From: Diphasiastrum complanatum
Lineage: Eukaryota > Streptophyta > Lycopodiopsida > Lycopodiales > Lycopodiaceae
Length of the DNA stretch: 64,000 bases
Assembly: GCA_029204225.1 (NCBI GenBank)
Contig: CM055104.1
Location: forward strand, 47,748,451-47,812,450
Reading direction: 5' to 3'
Made by a program: the position numbers and the translations under genes. The first letter of the stretch is position 1, and each line of letters opens with the position of its first letter. Of this stretch, positions 42,255 to 52,711 are shown one piece after another. The notes beneath the pieces were generated by a model, which did no database searches, was not told where the DNA came from, and saw nothing but the letters and a program-made list of their open reading frames with translations.

Positions 42255-44353
42255 ATAGTGATCCACATTAAGGAACCTATAAGTTGTCTAAACAAAGTGA
42301 TGTCCATGAAGGATCTTTCATCATCTTCATTTGGCACTTTTACATCTTGCTCCATTGGTGTGTCAACACTTTTGCATACTTCCATCTTAAACTTCTTCAA
42401 AAGACTTTGAGCATAGTTTACTTGACTTATAAAGATAAAATCAGACCCTCTAAGTACTTCTATGCCTAAGATGAAGTGAAGACACCCTAGATCTATCATC
42501 TTGAACTCTAAGGATAGATCTATCTTGATTTTTTCAATACCATCAACACTATTTCCACTAATGATGATGTCATCTACATAAATGAGTAAAAGTACAATAC
42601 CAACATCATCAAACTTAATGTAAAGAGTGGGATCATATTCACTTTGAACAAAAGAAAGTGAAATAAGATAGCAATGTAGTCTTGAATTCCAAGATCTCGA
42701 GGCTTGCTTCGAGCCATAGATGCTTCTTTGGAGATGGCATACTTTGTTCTCCATTCCATGCTTGATGAACCCTTGTGGCTGTTCCATATAGATATCCTCT
42801 TCCAAAAAACCATTCAAGAAAGCATTAGAGACATCCATTTGACATAGAATCCATCCAAAATGTGATGCAAGTGCAATGATTAGCCTTATTGTGACCATCT
42901 TGGCCACGGGTGCAAAAGTTTCCTCATAGTCTATCCCTCTCTCTTGAGCATAACCTTTTGCAACTAATCTTGCTTTATGTTTGTTAACACTCCCATTTGC
43001 ATTCAACTTAAGCTTGAAGACCCACTTGCATCCTATTACATTCCTTTGAGGTCTCTCAACAAGCAACCAAGTTTCATTCTCAATCAAGGCATCATACTCA
43101 TCCAGCATAGCTTTATACCATTCTTTGGAGTTCAATGCATCTTCAACATTAGATGGTTCTTCAAAACTAGATAAAGCATAAGAAGTGGATGAGATACCCT
43201 CAACTTGCTGTCCTTTGCCTTGATATGTGAGCCTTGATGGCTCCACTTTTGCCCTTGAAGATCTCCTTGGTGTGATAGGTGGGTTTGGTGCTTGCTCCTC
43301 CATGAGCTCCTCCTCAAAACCAAGATCTTGCTCCTCGGCCATCTTCTTCTTGATTGTTGGAGCATTTGAGCCTTCTTCAAGCATATGAATATGATGTTTA
43401 TCAAAGATGACATCCCTTGAAACAACAAATTTGTTCAAGGATGGGAGATAGACTTTGTAGCCCTTGCTTGAGCTTGCATATCCAAGCATGATCCCTCTTG
43501 TGGAAGATGGATCCTCCTTGGTTCTTGTTTCCAATAGCACATGCACATAACATATACACCCAAAAACTTTCAAGTGATTAAGATTGGGTTTCTTTCCATA
43601 CAACATCTCATAAGGAGTTTTGCCTTCAATTGCTTTGCAAGTCACCCTATTCATCAAGTATTTTGCACATACAAGAGACTCACCCCAAAAGGATTTGGGC
43701 AAACAAGCATCTAATCTTAAAGCCTTAGAACATTCACATACTGTTCTATTCCTTCTTTCAGCAACTCCATTTTGTTGAGGAGTGTAAGGACAAGAAGTCT
43801 CTTTCTTGATCCCTTCCTCCTCACAAAAGGCCTTGAACTCATTGGAGATGAATTCTCCACCATTGTCACTTCTAAGAATCTTGATGCTATGATTATGATG
43901 CTTTTCCACAAACAACTTGAACTTTACAAAAGTATCAAATACTTGAGACTTGAAGGAAAGTAAGAACACCCAAAAATATCTTGAGTAGTCATCAATGAAG
44001 GTTAAAAACATGGATGAACCTCCATTAGATTTGGTGCTAGCAATGTGCACATCCGAGTGTATGAGTTCAAGAGGATGAGATGACTTTGTGATGGAGTTAG
44101 GAAACACCTTCTTATGTGCCTTGGATAAGGCACAAGCTTCACAAACCTTGTCTTCCTTCCCAATAGACCTTGGTAGGCCTAAAGCATACTCCTCCTTGAT
44201 CATAGCCTCCATGGAACCCGAGTTGACATGTCCAAGTCTTTTGTGCCATAAAGTAAAGGTAGATATCTTGCTCTTCTCGGCCAACATGACAACATTAGTA
44301 TCCACAAATGCATCCAGCTTATAAAGTTTGCCAAGTCTAGTGCCCTTAGCCAC
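42255..44353 (-). pseudogene. Copia-F pol: integrase and most of reverse transcriptase
   Basis: An almost unbroken 2.1-kb frame. Domains in order: GAG-pre-integrase (GKLYKLDAFV), zinc finger LWHKRLGHVN with CEACALSKAHK, integrase core with LIHSDVH, LRSDNGGEF and NGVAERRNR giving the D, D, E triad, then FWGESLVCAKYLMNR, the linker PRRSSRAKVEPSRLTY, and RT with WLLVERPQRNVIGCKWVFK, ARLVAKGYAQERGIDYEE, QMDVSNAFLN and YVDDIIISG. It is cut at ITLFRQLIGSLMW, so the RT end and nearly all RNase H are missing; the last Pol residues survive at 29297-29355. It is out of frame with the upstream gag by a frameshift near 44370. Confidence 0.93.
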
Positions 44354-45582
44354 TATCTTACCCTTCTTCTTGATGAAACATTATTTGAAGCAAAGTCAAC
44401 ATTGAAACCATTGTCTACCATTTGGCCAACACTTAGTAGATTCTTTGTTATTGTAGGAATGTACAAAACACCTTCTATGTTGATCTTTTGGAAAGATCCT
44501 AAGCAAAGGGGAATGCTACCAACTCCTTCAATCTTACAAGCTTCATCATTTGCTATATAGATAGACTTTATAGGTCCATCATAAGATAAGAGAGAAGAGA
44601 AAAACTCCCTTTTACTAGTCATGTGTGAACTAGCACCCGAGTCAATCCACCAAGGATCTTCTCCTTTGAAGCTTGTTGAAGAAGATATGGACATCATGAG
44701 AGAGTCCTCATGTGAACTCTCCTCCTCCTCCTCTTTGCTCATGTTGGCTTGGCTTTGATCTTGCTTCCTCTTGAAGCATTCCGAGACATAATGCCCCATC
44801 TTGCTACAATAGTAGCACTTCACCTTTGATTTGTCCTTCTTGACTTTGGTGGTTGATGGAGATGCCTTTGAGGGTCCTTCTTGATCCTCAAGCTTTGTAG
44901 ACTTCTTGAATGTTGATTCTTTGCCTTTGGACTTGCTTTTGCCTTTGGTGAAGAGATCTTGGTCATCTCCACCTTGGATGGAAAGCCTATCCATCCTCTC
45001 TTGCATTTGGCTCCTTCTTGATTCCTCGGCCATGAGTGTGCCTTGGAGTTCTTCAAGTATGGGTAGCTTACCCATAATTGCATATCCCTGAACCAAATTT
45101 TCAAATTCAAAGCTTAGTCCATTCAATATGAGTTGAACAAGCTCTTCATCCTTGATAGGGTCACCTATAAAGGCTAGCTCTTTGTTCAATTCCTTTACTC
45201 TTAGGACAAAAGTATGTGCACTCTCTCCTTTCTTTTGATAGCTTCTATAGATTTGATTCTTCAAAGCTAACATTCTAGTTTGGTTCTTGGATTCATAGAC
45301 CTTTTGCAAAGTCTCCCAAGCATCTTGAGCTGAAGTGCAATCTCCTACCTCTCTTAAGAGTTCATTTGCAACATTCATTTTTATGCAATGTAGTGCAACA
45401 TTGCACCTCTTGATGTATTTGGCTTTTTCTTGAGGATGAATAGGTTCACCCTCCTTACCATTTACAATTTCCATCAGATCTTGCATGATCATGATAGATT
45501 CCATTCTAACTTTCCATATGGAATAGTTAGTTTTGTTGAGCCTTTCATTAGTATCCAAAAGATATGCATTTATAGATGCCAT
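44354..45582 (-). CDS. Copia-F gag and protease
   Basis: A 409-residue open frame from the ATG at 45582 (MASINAYLLDTNERLNK). It has the copia Gag N-terminal block TNYSIWKVRMES (about residue 18), a conserved capsid region (SAQDAWETLQKVYES), a basic Lys-rich stretch, the zinc knuckle CYYCSKMGHYVSEC (about residues 256-269) and the protease WWIDSGASSHMTS with intact DSG (about 314). The frame shifts out near residue 400 (DFASNNVSSRRR) at an AAG-rich stretch, whereas the young Copia-I reads through, so this is a mutation rather than programmed shifting. The ATG lies only 3 bp from the insertion site of Copia-I, which separates it from its own leader and promoter. Confidence 0.9.
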
Positions 45583-45584
45583 CT

Positions 45585-46446
45585 TGATAAATTTTACAGT
45601 TTTTAGGACAATAATGATTGTACTTTACAATCATAGAGAGTTATTGGTTGCTTAATCAATGAATCTATCAAGTTCTACACATTAGATCTTGATCTAGATT
45701 CACTACACTTGGATTTAAGCAAGAGCAATGGATCAACACATCATTTTTTAGTGAGAGCGGCTTCACACGTGTGGAGTACTGTCCACTGTACGGCTTGCAC
45801 CTGAAACAACAAGTACAATGATACTAGATAGCAATCATGCATAAAAATCACAAGACAAATGACTAGAAATCTCACAAAAGTGTAGAGTGCAAAAGTCTCA
45901 TCAATTTTCTTAGCAAAATGATGATCCTTTTATGGATCAAGTACATCCACGAGTCTGGTACAGTCCAGCAGGCCTTCACACGTGTGAAGAGTGCCACATC
46001 ACTCATATCTATCCATTTGATCCATCCTTGATCCTTATCCAATAGTTGACCTTCTAGAATATGACTAAAATCCAAAAAGCTAGTCTCCTAGAATATAGGA
46101 ATATTCCCTACAAAATAGGATCTAAGGAAAATGGTCAACTCTTATCTTCTAGTACTCTATACACACATGTGAACATCCACTTGCCATGTGGGAGCATTTA
46201 CTCATGCACATGCAAGGAAAAGCTAATTTGTAGGTGACTAGTCAACTTGACTAAAAACTAGTCATTTCATGTTCACACTAACTAGAATGATACAAAATCA
46301 ATTTGGATATATACAAACATGAAAAGTACATCCTTTCACACATGGGAACATGCTCCACACGTGTGAAATCATATCATCAACATATTCTAATGTTTGATCA
46401 ATATTTACATGAACCAATGTCAAGTGAGAAGTGACAATTTTCAACA
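45585..46446 (-). repeat. Copia-I 3' LTR
   Basis: 862 bp, TG...CA ends on both strands, followed on the right by a minus-strand purine tract (46447-46462). It contains CACACGTGTG cores near 45774, 45977 and 46356. Confidence 0.97.
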
Positions 46447-46459
46447 CTCCTCCTCACTT

Positions 46460-49400
46460 CTAACTTGGCAAATCTAGTGTACATCTATCTACAATTCCAA
46501 GAGCATATCTTAACTTAAAAAATGGATCTTTGGACAATGGTTTGGTTAAGATATCAGCTATGCATTCGGATGATGGTACATGATGTAGTTGCACTTCCTT
46601 GGATTTTACCTTCTCCCTCACAAAGTGGTGAGCTATCTCAATATGCTTTGTTCTAGCATGGAAGATAGGATTTGAAGCAATTTGTTGAGAAGCTTGATTG
46701 TCACAAAATATGTAAGGGATCTCCTCGGCCTCTAGCACATGTAGTTCCATCAAGAGTCTTCTTAGCCATAAGAGCTCTTTGGTTGTTGAAGTCAATGCCT
46801 TGTACTCGGCTTCACAAGAAGATAGTGAGATTGTATCTTGCTTTTTGGAAAGCCAAGATATCACTCCTCCACAAAGAAATGTTGCAAATGCACTAATGGA
46901 CTTCCTATCCATCTTGTCACCTGCAAAATCTGAATCCGAGTAGGCTCTCAAGTGCAAGTTAGATCCTTCATAAAGTATACCAAAAAATCTAGTACTAGAA
47001 ACATATCTAAGTACTCTCTTGGCACTTTTCCAATGATGAATTAAAGGAGCTTGCATACTTTGACTCAACTTGCTTACACAAAAACTTAAGTCAGGTCTAG
47101 TGATGGTTAAATAGATTAGAGAGCCTATAAGCTTCCTAAAGAGAGTGATGTCCTCAAAGGATGCTTCATCACCTTCATTAGTTGCTTTCACAACATGCTC
47201 CATAGGGGTGTCAATCCCCTTACAATCTTTCATACCAAATCTTTCAAGAATGGAAGTAGCATACTTAGATTGACTTATGAAAGTACAATTGCTACTTCTA
47301 GACACTTCTATCCCAAGTATAAACTTTAGGAAGCCTAGATCTACCATCTTGAACTCACTAGATAAGTCAACTTTTACTTTGCCTATGCCATCATCATCAT
47401 TTCCTGTCATAATGATGTCATCAACATAAAGAACCAAAATGATGATCTTTCCTTCATTACATTTGAAATATAAAGAAGGTTCATAAGCACTTAGTACAAA
47501 GCCAAGGGAATAGAGAAAATCATGCAACCTAGAGTACCAAGCTCTAGGTGCTTGCTTCAAGCCATATAGGCTCTTCCTTAAGTAGCACACCTTTTGCTCC
47601 TCACCAATCTTGATGAAGCCCTTGGGTTGCATCATGTAGATTTCCTCTTCTAAGAAGCCATTCAAGAAGGCATTTGTCACATCCATTTGGTAGAGATCCC
47701 ATTTGAACAAAGTAGCAATGCAAATGATTAATCTAATAGTTACAAGCTTAGCTACAGGTGCAAATGTTTCTTCATAATCCAATCCTTTTATTTGAAGAAA
47801 TCCCTTAGCAACAAGCCTAGCTTTGTATTTACTAATAGATCCATCTTGATTGTACTTAATTCTATAAATCCACTTACATGCAAGTGGTTTCTTTCCTCTT
47901 GGAAGATTTACAAGATTCCAAGTATGATTTTCTTCTAATGCATCATACTCTACTTGCATTGCATCTCTCCAAACTTTAGATTTACATGCTTCTTCAAAAG
48001 ATGATGGTTCTTCAATCAATGTAGCTAAAAAAGAGTAAGAGGTAGAAGATGTAGAGCCTTCCTTTTGCTTTCCCTTGTCCACATAGGTAAGCCTTGAGGG
48101 CTCGGCCTTGCTCCTTGATGATCTTCTTGGCCCCTTTTGACTTGGATCCAAATCTCCATCCTCGGGTTTGTCATGATCCTCCTCGGGTTTGTCAAGATCC
48201 TCCTCGGATTTGTCAAGATCTTCAATGCACAATGGGTTAGATCCATTTGACAAGCTCTTAGCAAATTGTGACTCATCAAAAAGTACATCCTTGCTTACCT
48301 TTACTTTCTTGGATGTAGGATCATATATCCTATATCCCTTGCTATTTTCTCCATAGCCAACAAAGATTCCTTTGAAGGAGGTAGCATCTTCTTTCCTTCT
48401 AGTCTCCAAAGGAATGTGTACATAACAAGTACATCCAAAGATCTTAAAATATTTTACATTGGGTTTCTTATCAAACAAGGCTTGATAAGGTGAGATCCCA
48501 TCTATAGCACTACTAGGAAGTCTATTACACAAATAATTAGCACATGTTATGGCTTCTCCCCAAAATGAGATGGGAAGTGATGCATCAAGCCTCAAGGACT
48601 TTGCACACTCACATAGACTCCTATTTTTCCTCTCGGCCACCCCATTTTGTTGAGGGGTGTAGGAACAAGTGTATTGTAACTTAATACCATTGATCTCACA
48701 AAAGTCTTTCATTTTATTGGAGGTGTACTCTCCTCCATTATCACATCTTAGTGCTTTGATAGAAGTACTAAGTTGTTTCTCTACTAGAGACTTGAACTTA
48801 ATGAAAGCTTCATAAACAAGATTTTTCTTTGATAGTAACTCAATCCATGTGAATCTAGTACAATCATCTATAAAAGTTACATACATCAAGGCACCTCCAT
48901 TACTTGTATGTGAAAAACTATGTACATCAGAATGTATGAGATCCAAGGGAGAGAGAGATCTTGATGAAGATTTCTTGTAAGAAGATTTGTGTGACTTTGC
49001 AAGGCCACATGCCTCACACATTTTTCCACACTTCTTGAAAGCTCTTGGTAGGCCGAGAGCTAGTTCCTTGCTTGCCATTGACTCCATAGATTGAAGATTA
49101 GGATGGCCTAATCTCTTATGCCAAAGCTCCACTTGAGTTAGCTCCTCCCTAGCCAAGTTCACACTTTCACTTGCAACATTAGCATCCAACTTGAAAAGTC
49201 TCCCTTGCTTAATGCCACTAGCTATGCACTTATCATTTTTCAAGATGGAACAAACTCCATTCTTGAAATGTACATCTAGTCCATTGTCCATTAATTGTCC
49301 TACACTAAGCAAGTTTCTTGAAATGGTAGGAACATACAAAACATTATCTAGATCTATCCTTTTAGATGTGCCTAAACAAAGAGGTATAGATCCTATGCCA

Positions 49401-50440
49401 TCTATCTTGCATGCTTGATCACTAGCAGTGTATATTGACTTCTTAGAGTCATTACAAGATAGAAGAGTAGAAAAATAATGCTTGTTAAAGGACATGTGGG
49501 AACTAGCCCCACTATCTATCCACCATGTGTCTTGACTTGAAGTTGGTGTAGATGCAACCATTAAGGATGTGTTGAATCCATCCTCATATTCTTCCTCTTG
49601 AGCAATGTTCCCTTGATCTCCTTTGGCTTGTTGATTCTTCTTCAAGTAGCATTCTGAGGCAAAGTGTCCTTTCTTTCCACAAAAGAAACACTTTAGTTTT
49701 GCCTTGTTCTTCACTTTGCCTTTGGAGTTAGATCCTCCATTCTTCATCTCGGCCTCCTTGCCTTGATTTTTCTTGAATGGATTTTGCTTTTTCTTGCCTT
49801 TAGATGTAAAGTTAGCTTTCTCCTCTCCTCCATTAAGTGACATGCTATCCATTCTTGTCTTGAGGTGTAGAAGCCTACTCTCCTCGGCCACAAGAACATT
49901 GTGCAACTTTTCAATGGATGGAAGAGAGTCTTGAATGGCAAATGATTGGACTAAGTTGGTAAACTCATCACTTAGACCATTCAAAATGATTTGTACTAGT
50001 TCTTGATCTTGGATCTTCTCTCCTATTGCACTTAACTCCTTGTTAAGAGATTTGATCCTAAGAACATACTCTTGTCCACTCTCTCCACTTCCTTTCATGC
50101 TTTGGAAAACTTGATTTCTTAGCATGAGGATTCTTGAAGTATTGTTGGATTCATAAATGCTCTTTAATGAATCCCAAGCCTCTTTGGATGAGGTACAAGA
50201 AGACACCTCTTTCAAGAGGTCATTGCATACATTTAACTTTATGCAATGTAGAGCTAATCTTGCTCTCTTCTTGTATTTGGCTTGTTCTTGGGGAGTTTGA
50301 GGCTCTTCCTCTACTCCTTGAACTATGTCATATAGATCATGGATCACTAGGAGTGATTCCATTCTCACTTTCCAAATGGAATAATTTGTGGAAGTGAGTC
50401 TCTCACTTGGTTCCATCAAATATCCACCCATGGATGACAT
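46460..50440 (-). CDS. Copia-I Gag-Pol polyprotein, intact
   Basis: 1326 residues, the normal length for plant copia, from ATG at 50440 (MSSMGGYLMEPSERLTS) to a stop next to the purine tract. Domains with approximate residues: Gag 1-290 with TNYSIWKVRMES at 18 and zinc knuckle CFFCGKKGHFASEC at 250; aspartic protease WWIDSGASSHMS at 310; integrase zinc finger LWHKRLGHPN (440) with CEACGLAKSHK; integrase triad in LIHSDVH (505), RCDNGGEY (565) and NGVAERKNR (600); RT QMDVTNAFLNG (890) and YVDDIIMTGN (1007); RNase H SDSDFAGDKMDRKS (1172), CEAEYKAL and DNQASQQI. All catalytic residues I can check are present. The product would form cytoplasmic virus-like particles, copy the RNA and integrate the DNA in the nucleus. 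Confidence 0.97.
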   Translation of the reverse strand: MSSMGGYLMEPSERLTSTNYSIWKVRMESLLVIHDLYDIVQGVEEEPQTPQEQAKYKKRARLALHCIKLNVCNDLLKEVSSCTSSKEAWDSLKSIYESNNTSRILMLRNQVFQSMKGSGESGQEYVLRIKSLNKELSAIGEKIQDQELVQIILNGLSDEFTNLVQSFAIQDSLPSIEKLHNVLVAEESRLLHLKTRMDSMSLNGGEEKANFTSKGKKKQNPFKKNQGKEAEMKNGGSNSKGKVKNKAKLKCFFCGKKGHFASECYLKKNQQAKGDQGNIAQEEEYEDGFNTSLMVASTPTSSQDTWWIDSGASSHMSFNKHYFSTLLSCNDSKKSIYTASDQACKIDGIGSIPLCLGTSKRIDLDNVLYVPTISRNLLSVGQLMDNGLDVHFKNGVCSILKNDKCIASGIKQGRLFKLDANVASESVNLAREELTQVELWHKRLGHPNLQSMESMASKELALGLPRAFKKCGKMCEACGLAKSHKSSYKKSSSRSLSPLDLIHSDVHSFSHTSNGGALMYVTFIDDCTRFTWIELLSKKNLVYEAFIKFKSLVEKQLSTSIKALRCDNGGEYTSNKMKDFCEINGIKLQYTCSYTPQQNGVAERKNRSLCECAKSLRLDASLPISFWGEAITCANYLCNRLPSSAIDGISPYQALFDKKPNVKYFKIFGCTCYVHIPLETRRKEDATSFKGIFVGYGENSKGYRIYDPTSKKVKVSKDVLFDESQFAKSLSNGSNPLCIEDLDKSEEDLDKPEEDHDKPEDGDLDPSQKGPRRSSRSKAEPSRLTYVDKGKQKEGSTSSTSYSFLATLIEEPSSFEEACKSKVWRDAMQVEYDALEENHTWNLVNLPRGKKPLACKWIYRIKYNQDGSISKYKARLVAKGFLQIKGLDYEETFAPVAKLVTIRLIICIATLFKWDLYQMDVTNAFLNGFLEEEIYMMQPKGFIKIGEEQKVCYLRKSLYGLKQAPRAWYSRLHDFLYSLGFVLSAYEPSLYFKCNEGKIIILVLYVDDIIMTGNDDDGIGKVKVDLSSEFKMVDLGFLKFILGIEVSRSSNCTFISQSKYATSILERFGMKDCKGIDTPMEHVVKATNEGDEASFEDITLFRKLIGSLIYLTITRPDLSFCVSKLSQSMQAPLIHHWKSAKRVLRYVSSTRFFGILYEGSNLHLRAYSDSDFAGDKMDRKSISAFATFLCGGVISWLSKKQDTISLSSCEAEYKALTSTTKELLWLRRLLMELHVLEAEEIPYIFCDNQASQQIASNPIFHARTKHIEIAHHFVREKVKSKEVQLHHVPSSECIADILTKPLSKDPFFKLRYALGIVDRCTLDLPS

Positions 50441-51021
50441 TTTAGAATGAATGCTCTTTTAAAAATCACAAAGATTTTTGAATTTTAAAAGATCTATGAA
50501 GTGGCCTAAAGCTTACTAGAATGCCTATAGGCTTGTCTCTATCAAACTAACACACAAGCTTGAATGATACTCAAAGATCTTACCAAAAATTTCTAGCTTT
50601 CACTCTCACAAAAAAAAAATTGCTTTACACTTTTCTTAGAGATTTCACTTCAACTAAGGATCTGAACAAATCAGCCTCTTAGATCTGATCTTAGACTCTA
50701 AAAAGAAATGCTTCAATGATCCAAAACACTATTTGGTCATAGGCATTAGTTAGAATGAATCTAGATCAATACTATGCTTCAAAAAGCACCAAAAATGAAC
50801 TAGTATTGTGATTTTGGGACCAAAAAACACAAAGTAACTTGAATTGAAAGTTGCTGTACGGTTTCACACGTGTGAAAAGTACATACACAGCCTCCAAGTC
50901 GTTTTGATCCAAATGATTACAAGCTATCACTCTAGAAGAACTCGCCCTCACTAGTATTGGCCAAAAAACAAATTTTGCCAATGATCTTTACAAGATTTAT
51001 GATTCAATGATCACTCTCTTA
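50441..51021 (-). other. Copia-I leader
   Basis: About 580 bp of AT-rich untranslated sequence between the primer site and the gag ATG. It includes a perfect TTCACACGTGTGAA at 50863-50876 with GTACGG on one side and AGTAC on the other. No coding frame is supported. Confidence 0.8.
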
Positions 51022-51037
51022 CTTAGCTCTGATACCA
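51022..51037 (-). promoter_or_regulatory. Copia-I primer-binding site
   Basis: Minus-strand TGGTATCAGAGCTAAG directly abuts the 5' LTR. The first 12 bases are the initiator tRNA-Met complement. Confidence 0.97.
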
Positions 51038-51899
51038 TGATAAATTTTACAGTTTTTAGGACAATAATGATTGTACTTTACAATCATAGAGAGTTATTGG
51101 TTGCTTAATCAATGAATCTATCAAGTTCTACACATTAGATCTTGATCTAGATTCACTACACTTGGATTTAAGCAAGAGCAATGGATCAACACATCATTTT
51201 TTAGTGAGAGCGGCTTCACACGTGTGGAGTACTGTCCACTGTACGGCCTGCACCTGAAACAACAAGTACAATGATACTAGATAGCAATCATGCATAAAAA
51301 TCACAAGACAAATGACTAGAAATCTCACAAAAGTGTAGAGTGCAAAAGTCTCATCAATTTTCTTAGCAAAATGATGATCCTTTTATGGATCAAGTACATC
51401 CATGAGTCTGGTACAGTCCAGCAGGCCTTCACACGTGTGAAGAGTGCCACATCACTCATATCTATCCATTTGATCCATCCTTGATCCTTATCCAATAGTT
51501 GACCTTCTAGAATATGACTAAAATCCAAAAAGCTAGTCTCCTAGAATATAGGAATATTCCCTACAAAATAGGATCTAAGGAAAATGGTCAACTCTTATCT
51601 TCTAGTACTCTATACACACATGTGAACATCCACTTGCCATGTGGGAGCATTTACTCATGCACATGCAAGGAAAAGCTAATTTGTAGGTGACTAGTCAACT
51701 TGACTAAAAACTAGTCATTTCATGTTCACACTAACTAGAATGATACAAAATCAATTTGGATATATACAAACATGAAAAGTACATCCTTTCACACATGGGA
51801 ACATGCTCCACACGTGTGAAATCATATCATCAACATATTCTAATGTTTGATCAATATTTACATGAACCAATGTCAAGTGAGAAGTGACAATTTTCAACA
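51038..51899 (-). repeat. Copia-I 5' LTR (carries the promoter)
   Basis: 862 bp, essentially identical to 45585-46446. As the 5' LTR it should hold the promoter for gag-pol. The TTCACACGTGTGAA palindrome (51428-51441) contains the G-box CACGTG, a possible bHLH/bZIP site; that role is inference. Confidence 0.97.
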
Positions 51900-52697
51900 A
51901 TCTAGTCTCCTAATCAAGGACTTGACACAAATGAAGGTTACTTCTATTGATTTGATTGAAGGTCTACCTTATCCCACTTCTTAGGGACCTGAAAAGATCA
52001 GTAATAGAATTCCTATAAAGATCTAAGAATGATCTCTAACAAAATCAAATCATAGAATACTAGAAACAATGCACTTGCTTGATTGAAGTAGACAATACTA
52101 GTAGAATTGCCCCTCTTTCTATAAAGAACATTAAAGCTTCCAAATGAGCTGATCAAGAGTGAATTTCAGCAACCTAATATACTTCCAAAATCACTTGGAA
52201 AATATCTAAATGGAACTTAATGAGGATGCAACACAATCTACTATCCAATCACAAGCAAAAAATGATCAAAATTGATGAAAAATTGATCTAATTTGGTGCA
52301 TAAGTCAAGCAATGGTTGGACTGAACCTAAATCACTTTAGGAGGTGTCTACTACACCTTAGAACAGCCTTGAAGAGTCCCCAAAACTCTGATCTTCCCTC
52401 TCCTTGAATGCTAGAAAGCCTCCTCTATGAAATCACCTCCAAAACTCGCTTAGAAATCAATTATTGGAGCAAGCAAAACTTGCTATCTTGGTAATGTTAA
52501 TTGAATTCAACTTTGCCTCTGGTTTTAGACACCTAAACACCTGCAAATGAAGTCACACAACACCAATCTCCAATGTATTTGACTCACTTTGAGTCTAGAA
52601 TCAATACTAGATGCTAAGATCCAATCTACACAAGATTTAGATCAAAAATTGTGATCAAATTGAATGAAAACCAAGGATTTAGCTCATTTCAGCCTTT
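51900..52697 (-). other. Copia-F leader, separated from its gag
   Basis: Non-coding sequence between the Copia-F primer site and the point where Copia-I is inserted. It originally continued into the gag ATG at 45582. Confidence 0.75.
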
Positions 52698-52711
52698 AGG
52701 CTCTGATACCA
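52698..52711 (-). promoter_or_regulatory. Copia-F primer-binding site
   Basis: Minus-strand TGGTATCAGAGCCT directly abuts the 5' LTR at 52712, the initiator tRNA-Met type. Confidence 0.95.

Larger units (their letters stand above)
45585..51899 (-). mobile_element. Copia-I: complete, young copia element
   Basis: 6315 bp with two 862-bp LTRs (45585-46446 and 51038-51899) that differ at only about two positions (near 45797/51250 and 45951/51404). It has a primer site, a single open gag-pol frame and a purine tract. A 4-bp direct repeat ATCT flanks it (45581-45584 and 51900-51903). It is inserted in Copia-F directly upstream of its gag ATG. This is the only element in the window that looks able to transpose by itself. 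Confidence 0.95.

Noticed and set aside
44353..44400. Programmed frameshift between Copia-F gag and pol
   Set aside because: The close relative Copia-I has gag and pol in a single frame, so a mutation is the simpler explanation.
46672..49418. Plus-strand ORFs opposite Copia-I
   Set aside because: Antisense shadows of the intact gag-pol frame.
51022..51037. Part of a tRNA gene
   Set aside because: Only the 3' complement of initiator tRNA-Met is present, adjacent to LTRs; it is a primer-binding site, not a tRNA gene.
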